Translations under genes and position numbers: made by a program
Shown: in pieces, positions 56,408 through 64,000 of the stretch
Numbering within the stretch: the first letter of the stretch is position 1
Layout: each line of letters begins with the position of its first letter
Assembly: GCF_011397635.1 (NCBI RefSeq)
Contig: NC_064752.1
Coordinates: 4,126,501-4,190,500, forward strand
Direction: 5' to 3'
DNA: 64,000 nucleotides
Source: Epinephelus fuscoguttatus
Taxonomy: Eukaryota; Chordata; Actinopteri; Perciformes; Serranidae
Notes under the pieces: model-generated
What the model saw: the letters and a program-made list of their open reading frames with translations, nothing else
Databases searched by the model: none
Told to the model about the DNA's origin: nothing

Positions 56408-57125
56408 CTAGAGATGTACCAATACCACTTTTTCCTTCCTGATACCGATTCCGATCCCTGAAACTTACCGAGTACAGATCCGCAGGGGTGGACTGGGACT
56501 AAAAAACAGCCCTGGACTTTGACTCGGCCCAGCCCACAACACCCAGTGTGTGGAAACTCATCAGCCCCAGACATGGGTGTCAAAATACTTAAATCTTAAC
56601 ATATGATACTGTACCTTCCAAATTATAGCAATAGCACCGATGTTGACTAGATGTCAAGAGCATAGTGTAGAATACTCACTGAGAAATAAACGACACAGTC
56701 CAGATGTCTCTCTGCTGAACAGTACAATGCAGGTGACTGCCTGAAACACACAACAAGACATGGTATGAGTTATGATAAATCACAATGTAAAGACGCTGTA
56801 ATGTCTCTCCCATCTGCACCTGCTGCACACGGCTGCTCGATTTGCGTGACGTATGCGCTTCCTCCTTCTTCAATTTGATTGGCGGCCGGCCGGCTCATAG
56901 ATAGCTATGGGCTGGCTGGCATCCAATTTAAAGGCTGCCACCTAGCGGACTGGACGTGGAACAGTAGATTATCAGGGAGAAAAAGAAAAAAAAAACGGTG
57001 ATGACTGTGTGGCGGCCTTTGGCCATCCTGGAGTACCGGCCGTTCTGTGATTCTCCAGAACCTCCAGATGGCCAGTCCGCCCCTGCCAATCCGATACCAG
57101 TGCGTAAAATAAAAACGGATGGGAT
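56408..57125. mobile_element. hAT-like MITE split by a second MITE
   Basis: The outer element starts AGAGATGTACCAATACC, a common hAT-type end, and resumes after 57,093 with CGATACCAG. The inner one (56,483-57,085) has ends CAGGGGTGGACTGG and CCAGTCCGCCCCTG. It is flanked by CAGATCCG and CCAATCCG, an 8-bp duplication with two mismatches. Confidence 0.75.
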
Positions 57126-58019
57126 ATGAATTGTTTTACGTCTCAACTCCTAAAACTCTTTGTTCATGTTACCAACAGGATTTCACCGCTCGACTTCCAC
57201 CAGTGCGCCACTGGACAAAGATATTCCCTAAAGGTTACTGTGTGTTGTCATGTCATTATATGCTACAAGAAGGGTGCCACTGGTGATCTGCATATTTGGG
57301 TCATTCTGCACTGTGTGTTATCATGTTCAGTGTGTGTCCATTCATATAACATCTACAACATATGCAGTTCTGCTTTTGTGTACTAAGGCTGTTAGAAAGT
57401 AGGGGGGATAAGGAGCTGACCTCCTTTTTTTCCTCTCTTCCTGGTCATCAACACATCTGAGTGATGTTGAACATGTTTCCATTCACATTCCCTATAACTG
57501 CAGAGCAACGCTGGCACACAGTCCCATTCTTATGCTTTAACTCTCTCCCTGGTGCTGCTGTAGCTGACCGGCACACCAGGGACCGGCAGGTGGTTCTTTC
57601 AGCTTCGGTGTTTTAATTTGAGCTCGTCATAGCAACTGACTCACACTCCATTCTGTTTTTTGTCTTAACCTCAATTTTTGTTTATTGTGTTTGATATCAC
57701 AGGCCCACAAGTATTTATCCATATCTCATAGTTATCAGACTTTGATCCTCTGCCTGACCCTCCCTGTGTCCAAGGCTGTTCATTTATTTTAAACAATCTT
57801 TGCTGTTAAATTGTTTTGTATCATCATGCTGTTATAAATATAAGCAAGGGATTTTAACACAAAGTGGTGGCCACTGTCTGATAATGCATGAATGGGTCAG
57901 ACCTGGATTTGAAATGAACTGTAATAAACTGGAGCTTCTGTGCTTTGATTAGCTGCTGTGAAACAACATGACCCTCATCCATTTAAAATGCCTGTTCATT
58001 CTTCTGAGGTCGTTTTGGT
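57126..58019 (+). other. Intron 2, middle part
   Basis: No gene or clear repeat recognised. Confidence 0.4.
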
Positions 58020-58167
58020 GAGTAAGTAATGCAAAAGCAATGTAATAAGTAACTTATTACTCTACACAGAGAGTAATATTGTAGAGTAACATATTACTTT
58101 CAAATGAACGTAACTAGTAATTTGTAATACATTACATTTTGAGAGTAACTTGCCCAACACTGTCAGG
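58020..58167. repeat. MITE fragment with GTTACTC/TTACTTG ends
   Basis: Rich in TTACTCT/AGTAATA inverted motifs and ending AACTTGCCCAACACTG, a widespread fish hAT-like terminus read in reverse. Confidence 0.6.
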
Positions 58168-59916
58168 AAACTGCTGAGACCGTGACAAACATAAATCTAT
58201 ATATCTGTGACCTGTAAAGATGTATATCTCCAGCTTGGTGCTGAGAGCCACAGACCGTCTGTCTCAATACTTTTCCACTTCCCTACCAAACACAATGTTG
58301 GTTCTGATCTTTTCTAAAGATTTGCTGACAGCAAGAAAAATACAGAATGACATCAGGCTTATTGTTTAAGGTCTGATTTCATGTCTCCTTCAGGCAGTCT
58401 CAGCTTTATAGACTCTGTAGGGTGCTCCTCCCCCCTTGTCCCTTGTTACATAAATGTATTGTGCTTGTTCACAACACTTTTGTAAATGTGCATGTGCAAA
58501 GCTGCAGGTTTCCTCACGGAGTTCTTGGAGCAGCTGAACTCCTCACAGCACATTCTCCACAGTATAAATCCCCACCTCCTGTCAGCCTGTGCTGCTGTTG
58601 GTATCAGAACATTTACCTGACACCTTATTTCTCCTCTTTCTCCTCTGCATGGTCTTTTCTTTCCACACAAGCTGTCTGCCTCTGCTCACAACTCTGCTTC
58701 CAGTCTTAACTCATGTGACTTAAAATGGCTGCTGCTTGTTTAACTGCTTCATTGTACTACCTAGATCAGGTGAGTGTTCTCAACAAACTTAAGTCCTGTT
58801 CACATCCAGTGTGACTCACCAAAACAAATCAAATGCTTTTCCTTCCTCGTAAAACATTTACATCCAACATTTTGTACATCCGTGTTTTCCAGTTTGTGTT
58901 CCTCTTCCCTGTCTTTGTTGGCGCTTCACTGAATGTCCATCTTCAAGTTGTTATGTTAAACGTCTGCAGGCTGTAGCTTCATATTTACTGCACAGACATG
59001 AGAGTGGTATCAGTCTTTTCCATCCAAACTCTGCTTCTCCTCATCTAATTCTTCTTCTCACCTTTCAGTGAAAATAACAGATATTCTTTCTCAACAGTTT
59101 AAAGGCTGATCAAAAGAGCCAATCAGAAGACACAAAACACACGACATTATAACTCTACCAGTGAAGTTATTTTTTTTTAGCAAACTGAAACTCACACTGA
59201 ACATTGTCACATTCATAGTTTATTGATAACCTGACATCCAGCTCACCTCCCTGTCCTGAGTGCAGACACGCAGGCATGCACGCACGCATGCACGCACAAA
59301 CACTTCTGTAGAGGCTGCAATACACTCTGCTGTTTTCTAACTGTGTTTACAAGTTGCAGGAGTGAACAGGTCAGGGTCTCATGATGGAGCATTACATTAG
59401 ACTACATTTGTGTTATTTATTTATTTTATTGACAGAATGTCAATATTCGGGTGCCTTAACACTTACTGTAAGCAGTATGGCCACAATTGAATGTTTACAT
59501 GTCCAAAAACAAAAACAAAAAGAAGGAAATGGACTCATGTTACTGGTGATGTAGTTACTGTAAATGAAAGACTTGTTACAGTAGCTAAATTATTTCACCT
59601 GAGACGAGGGCAAATGCCATACTGGCACGCTCACTAAAAATGACAAAAGCTAATGACTTTGTGACAGTTTTATTTTCAGTTGTAGAGTCTGTTAAATCAA
59701 TTTATAAATGTCACATCTAAGCCCTGTCTTTGAACTGACCAAACAGCAAAAATAAAGCCGTAAAGAGCAAATGCAGCTCCATGTATATATGTGTGTATGA
59801 ATTTGTGCCTTTGCTCGTTTTTCAAGCTTCATTTTAGATGTTCAAACTCCACAACTAATGACAATTCACAACATTATAATATCACCCACAAATGAATGTT
59901 CCTCTTTGTCTTTCAG
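58168..59916 (+). other. Intron 2, 3' part
   Basis: No gene recognised. A short GCACGCATGCAC tract lies at 59,272-59,298. Confidence 0.4.
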
Positions 59917-59952
59917 AGCCCATCTTAAAGGACCGATCAGGAGAAAACCCAG
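59917..59952 (+). CDS. Ig-superfamily membrane protein, exon 3 (12-residue linker)
   Basis: A 36-base micro-exon between TTTCAG and GTGATG, phase 1 to 1, encoding EPILKDRSGENP. It links the two Ig domains. It is supported by correct phase, splice sites and a sequence of the type seen between Ig domains in fish butyrophilin-like proteins. It is too short to appear as an open frame. Confidence 0.78.
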
Positions 59953-60429
59953 GTGATGATGTCACTTTGCTACAACTCTGTAGACCTCAGAATCAGTCAG
60001 ATCTTTAGATACAGTACCTTCAGTTTGCTTTGATTGTTCTCACACAGTGTAGCAGGCAGACAGCAGCAGAGGGGAAATGAGCTTTATTAATTTAACATGT
60101 TAACAAGCTAAGAAGATCACTCACCTTCAGTCTGAGTGTATTCAGTCTGATTTGGTTCTCTGTAATAGTAGTAGTAAGGTTCCCAGTATTGTTTGATTGG
60201 ACATAATATTTGATGCCGTTTTACCTTCCTCCAAAAATATGGTAATTAATCACCACTTTAAACACTATTTATGAGTCATCACTACAGAGGCCCAGGATGA
60301 GGTGAGTTCTAATTCTGAAAATGTTGCTGATCTCTACAGTGTTTAAAAAACAGTATGGTAAGTTCAGGTATTGTGTCCAAATATTTGAATAATAAAAAGA
60401 ATACACAGCCACAAGAGGACGCACCAGGG

Positions 60430-60770
60430 CAAACAACAATTTTTATGCTTGCTTTAAGGTTAACGGATGGGTGGGTGCACCTCTGTCACCTGTCTCCCTT
60501 TCTGAGCACAATGTCAGGAGGGCTTTCAAGTGTGTGAACACCAAGGAACCAGCAGGAGCAGATGGTATAAGTGGGTGTGTCCTCAAACTGCGCACTGACC
60601 AACTAGTGCTGGTGTTCACAACAATATTTAACAGCTGACTGGCTCATTCTTTCATACCCGCCTGCTTCAAGAAGTCCACCATCGTTCCTGTGCCCAAGAA
60701 AACAAAACCAACCTGCCTGAATGATTACTGCCCAGTGGCTGTCACCTCTGTAGTGATGAAGGGCGGTGGA
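60430..60770 (+). pseudogene. LINE reverse transcriptase fragment
   Basis: 'NTKEPAGADGISGCVLKLR', 'ACFKKSTIVPVPKKTKPTC' and 'LNDYCPVAVTSVVMK' match the fingers region of a CR1/L2-like LINE. A stop lies between the first two. It ends abruptly at about 60,770. Confidence 0.85.
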
Positions 60771-61440
60771 AAGTTGAATACTTTTTCACCAAAAGATGAA
60801 ACGGTTGCATTTGTCCCATTTGTATGAGATTTTTTTTTTTTTTTAAATAACCCATTTGATGTGAAAAGCAGCCGGTCCTCAGGTGTTTTCACATTATGTA
60901 ATTTGGCTCTCTTTAAATGAAGTTCAGACACCCCCGCCTTACAGCAATGTGCACAGTGAATACATGCACACGTTTAAAGGGCATACTTTTTATTGTAACT
61001 CTTATGTCGGCACTTTTGTTTTTGATATTTGTTTCTTGTGGTTTTGTTTGTTCGCTGCTGCTGCTGTGTCATGAAATAATCTGTCTGTGTAAACCTTTCA
61101 TATTTGAATTTAGCTTGACAGAACTAAACATTGTACTTTACTCAATAATGGAACTTTGAGCTGCAGCCCACAGTAATCCTATTGATTTTGTTTGAATAAT
61201 CGATTAATGGGCTACAGTTGTCAGAAAATAGTGAAAATGGATGTCTTCAAATATTTTCTTTTGTCCAACTAACAATCCATAGATAATATAGATAATATAT
61301 TTGTGGTCGCTGAATGACAAATATCATCAGTTATTACATTTCTGATAAATAAATATATTGATCTACAGATAATTGATTATCTTTTCAGCACTGCTTTACT
61401 GCAGATGTAGTGCCATAGAAATTGTTTCATAGATCTAGAC

Positions 61441-61770
61441 CAGTGCTTCTCAAACTTGTACACCACCTCAGAAAATATTAATCTCTCCAGATACCACCAC
61501 TATAATCAGTGTTAAAATACAGAAGGCCTACCCTATTCATTTCAGGCAGGAGGCAGGTTTATTCCTCATCAGAAGATTAATTATTGTCGCCTGTTGTCGA
61601 CCACAGCCAAGCTGGTCAAAGGGGTGGTACAAGAACTGGAACTTAAACTGTTCCACACTGTAAGGGCCAGACCCTCATCAGGTGCTGTGGAAACTTCATT
61701 AACACTCCTCAAGTAGCCACTAGTGCCTGTGTTCAGTTCAGAGTCGTCCGCTTCAGTTTCCACAGAGCTG
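61441..61770. mobile_element. hAT-like element end
   Basis: CAGTGCTTCTCAAACTT at 61,445 is a typical hAT terminus. The opposite end was not found. Confidence 0.5.
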
Positions 61771-62227
61771 CTTGAAATATTCTAATCCTGATCCACACTT
61801 CTCTTCCTAATAGTTTCCATTTAAAGTCATAATTGCAGTGGTTTTAAACCATTAGTTTTAGCTCCACTTTCCAACTTGCTGTCACAGTTTAGCTTGAAAC
61901 TTATCACGGACACATGTGCAGGCTACATGACAACATAGCAGGCTGATGTCAATACAAAATATTACAGCAAAGGCAAAACTCATTTTAAATTACATTTCAG
62001 GGATCATAGTTTACGTACTTTCATTTGAAATGTGGAAAGAGGTAAAACTGTTGAAAACTCGTGTCCTCTCAAACTGCTGGGATGTGGAGTTAAAGCTCAC
62101 ATTGTGCTTTTTCTCTTCTCTCTCTTAAACACAATGTATTCCACAGGCAGGGATAAACACAAAAACATCCCATCATTACATTTATATTTCCGTCCTTAAT
62201 AAGCTTTTGTTTATCGTGTGTTCACAG

Positions 62228-62503
62228 CTGCAACTCCAAAGCCGTCTATCAGGACGCTGAATGCCACAGTGGGGGTGCTGCTGCAGTGTGAGGTTCGAAG
62301 TGCCTCTCCAGAGCCACATCTTCAGTGGCAGGACAGTGCTGGAAACAAACTTCCTGCTGAGGAGCCACAGGTCTCAGAGAGAGAAGGCCGCTACTACATC
62401 ACCCTCAACGCCAATGTGACCAAGAGTGACCTCTACCGCTGTGTGGTGACACAGGAGGAAATCAGTCATCAGACTCATGAGGAGACATTTGTGTTTATCA
62501 GAG
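62228..62503 (+). CDS. Ig-superfamily membrane protein, exon 4 (second Ig domain)
   Basis: Acceptor TTCACAG, donor AGAG|GTGAGA; 276 bases, phase 1 to 1. 'TVGVLLQCEVRSASPEPHLQ' (first Cys), 'LQWQDSAGNKL' (Trp) and 'KSDLYRCVVTQEE' (second Cys, with Leu in place of the usual Gly/Tyr context) define a C-like Ig domain of about 90 residues with N-glycosylation sites NAT and NVT. Confidence 0.92.
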
Positions 62504-62680
62504 GTGAGATTTCTTTCTTTGAGATTTAATTGTCAAATAATTTTAATTGTTTGTATGTTTATAGTTTTCAAAGATTTTTAGACTCCTTTAATTGTTGTTG
62601 TGTGTAGTTTGTGACTGATGTGCTGTACCTGATATGCAGTTACATTTTGAGTTACATTTGCTTTTTGTCATGTGTTTCAG

Positions 62681-62815
62681 AGACAGTGTGTGAGGACTCA
62701 TCCAGCAAAGTGGCTGCTGGATGGTTTGGTGGTTGGGTTTTAGGAGCTGTTACTGTTGTTGTAATTCGAGCTCTGCTTGTAGCTACAAATTCAATCACAG
62801 TAAACTGCAATAGAG
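62681..62815 (+). CDS. Ig-superfamily membrane protein, exon 5 (transmembrane)
   Basis: Acceptor TGTTTCAG, donor AGAG|GTGAGT; 135 bases, phase 1 to 1. A short stalk (ETVCEDSSSK) precedes a hydrophobic segment 'GWFGGWVLGAVTVVVI' ending at an Arg. A second moderately hydrophobic stretch and a Cys follow. A type I membrane topology is inferred. Confidence 0.88.
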
Positions 62816-62910
62816 GTGAGTTTATATAATTGATTGATCAACATATCTGTAATGTGTAGACACCAACATTCTCTAACTATCTCATGTCTTGACTCTTTTT
62901 GTCTCCTCAG

Positions 62911-62942
62911 ATATGAACAGTTCTGTTAGTATATTAAATTAA
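62911..62942 (+). CDS. Ig-superfamily membrane protein, exon 6 (tail and stop)
   Basis: Acceptor CTCCTCAG; codes for DMNSSVSILN and a TAA at 62,940-62,942. The tail has no visible kinase-dependent motif. Confidence 0.78.
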
Positions 62943-63114
62943 AAGCAAATATAGCACAGTCATGAATCTGTAACCATAATCAATCATTAAATTCCTTCAC
63001 TTAAATTTCAAAGTGGAGGCCTTACATTATGTAAAACAATAAAACAAAAAGGGCTCTTTTTGGCCCATAATATTAATTAATGACAGTTTAATATTCAGCA
63101 AATTATGTTGGGTT
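62943..63114 (+). terminator. 3' UTR with polyadenylation signal
   Basis: AATAAA at 63,038-63,043, 96 bases after the stop, is the first good signal. Confidence 0.6.
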
Positions 63115-63262
63115 TTTTATTAAAAGATATTTTTAAGGGCATTTTTAGCCTTTATTTGATAGGAGAGAGGGAGTGACATGCAGCAAGGGGCCACAGGCTG
63201 GAGTCGAACCCGGGCAGCCTTGTACATGGGGCACCTGCTCTACCACTAAGCCACTGACGCCC
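63115..63262 (-). mobile_element. tRNA-derived SINE
   Basis: On the minus strand it begins GGGGCGTCAGTGGCTTAGTGG (A box) and has GGTTCGACTCC (B box) about 40 bases later, then an unrelated body and an A/T-rich tail near 63,120. The intact A and B boxes show a polymerase III head. Confidence 0.85.
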
Positions 63263-64000
63263 CAGCAGCAAATTATGTTTTGAATAAGCTCTCACACTGA
63301 TTTTGTAAAAGCAAGCCGACTGGCAGAACTGATAAAAAAAAAAAGCAGGATGTACTCAACTAGTTTCAGAACATGAAGGCTTAATGATTCTGGTTGGTAC
63401 GTTTAAGGCCTGAATATCTCAGGCAGACCTAAAAAAAAGTCTTAATATGGCAGCAGCTGCGTGCAAGGATTGTTAAACTGAGCAACAACTGATTATTTAC
63501 CTGTTTCTGGATGTTTTATAGTTTGAGATCACAAACCTGTCACAGTCTTTGTTAACACTGATGTGGCTATGAAAGAGTCAAGATGCTTCATTTGATGGTG
63601 CAGAGGGCTGTGTTGCAGCAGTTTGTGGGATCTAGAAAGGAGGTCAGATGGGAGGGCAGGTGGTTGTGTGGTGGGAGGTAACCAGGTTGGTGTTCCTGCT
63701 GAATATGAGGTTGAAGTCATCTTCATGGATGTTTGATCGGAGGGCATCTTATTCCTCCAAGGATTCCCAGAGGACATCAGTGTTTAATTTTATCTGAGAC
63801 GGCATGAAATATGAAAGGAGTAAAGTGTGGGAGCAGGTGTGGGTGAAGGAGAGGACAACAGGGGTGGAAGAGTTCTTTGGTGTGGTCGAAGGTTCAGTGA
63901 GAGCAAAGAAAACAGTGTACACATGTCTGATGAGGAAGTAGCAGGTATTTAGACAAAGTAAAAAGTTAGTTAGTCGGTCACCTCACTCGTCCTCCCACAA
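63263..64000. other. Right flank, no supported gene
   Basis: A purine-rich stretch (63,560-63,900). An 82-codon open frame on the minus strand (63,529-63,777) is proline- and serine-rich, with no recognised family and no splice context. Confidence 0.4.

Larger units (their letters stand above)
59953..62227 (+). other. Intron 3, with LINE and hAT fragments
   Basis: Contains a LINE RT fragment (60,430-60,770) and a hAT-like end at 61,441. The rest is unassigned AT-rich sequence. Confidence 0.5.
45903..62942 (+). other. Complete six-exon gene for a two-Ig-domain type I membrane protein (butyrophilin/B7-like)
   Basis: Exons 45,903-45,987, 55,497-55,850, 59,917-59,952, 62,228-62,503, 62,681-62,815 and 62,911-62,942 join at GT/AG sites, all in phase 1, to give 918 bases, exactly 306 codons with the stop. 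The product is 305 residues: signal peptide, V-set Ig domain, 12-residue linker, second Ig domain, transmembrane helix and about ten cytoplasmic residues. This order fits fish butyrophilin-like and B7-family-like proteins, which act at the cell surface in T-cell regulation; a specific ligand or receptor role cannot be read from sequence. The tail has no visible signalling motif. An AATAAA lies 96 bases after the stop. Confidence 0.88.

Noticed and set aside
63529..63777. 82-codon minus-strand proline-rich frame as a gene
   Set aside because: No homology, no start or splice context, compositional bias only.

Overview
This is a vertebrate window, most likely from a ray-finned (percomorph-like) fish. 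It carries a fish-type C2H2 zinc-finger family with a short MCSVESLREF first exon, a spliced immunoglobulin-superfamily membrane gene, and the usual mix of teleost retroelements: CR1/L2, RTE, RNase H-bearing I/Nimb-like LINEs, L1, tRNA SINEs, an endogenous retrovirus and hAT-like MITEs. No prokaryotic features are present. Family and clade names come from reading motifs, not from a database search.

Left third (1-16,006): two near-identical inverted arms (1,001-1,720 and 15,301-16,006; related sequence reaches 3,000 and 14,870) enclose a nested stack. A 5'-truncated L1 (about 3,200-14,050) is split by a 5.9 kb endogenous retrovirus (3,381-9,320, 374-bp LTRs, CTAG target duplication), a SINE (about 9,380-9,652) and a 2.9 kb CR1/L2 LINE (10,489-13,384). 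The retrovirus has two almost identical LTRs, no visible gag or pol, a broken env-like region, and an immunoglobulin-like stretch in front of env. The outer right arm stops at a 100-N assembly gap (16,007-16,106).

Middle (16,107-41,868): a zinc-finger cluster on the minus strand. Four tandem units (A 21,616-26,338; B 26,339-30,957; C 36,126-40,937; D 40,938-41,868, truncated) each start at the same sequence. A, B and C each hold a two-exon C2H2 gene with 5, 8 and 6 fingers, plus the remains of an older finger array. The same RNase H-type LINE insertion precedes A (N1) and C (N2) but not B or D, which suggests duplication of a two-unit block. A different LINE insertion is shared by A and B but absent from C, so the history was later mixed, probably by gene conversion. 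Copy C has a 2-bp frameshift at the start of exon 2 and a damaged first finger.

Right third (41,869-64,000): a broken RTE LINE with a nested DNA transposon, a duplicated promoter/first-exon region, then a complete six-exon gene on the plus strand (45,903-62,942) encoding a 305-residue type I membrane protein: signal peptide, V-set Ig domain, 12-residue linker, second Ig domain, transmembrane helix and short tail. It resembles the butyrophilin/B7-like family. Its 9.5 kb first intron is filled with LINE and SINE debris, including a decayed CR1/L2 LINE interrupted four times and a tRNA-Trp-like sequence. The last 1 kb is 3' flank with one tRNA-derived SINE.
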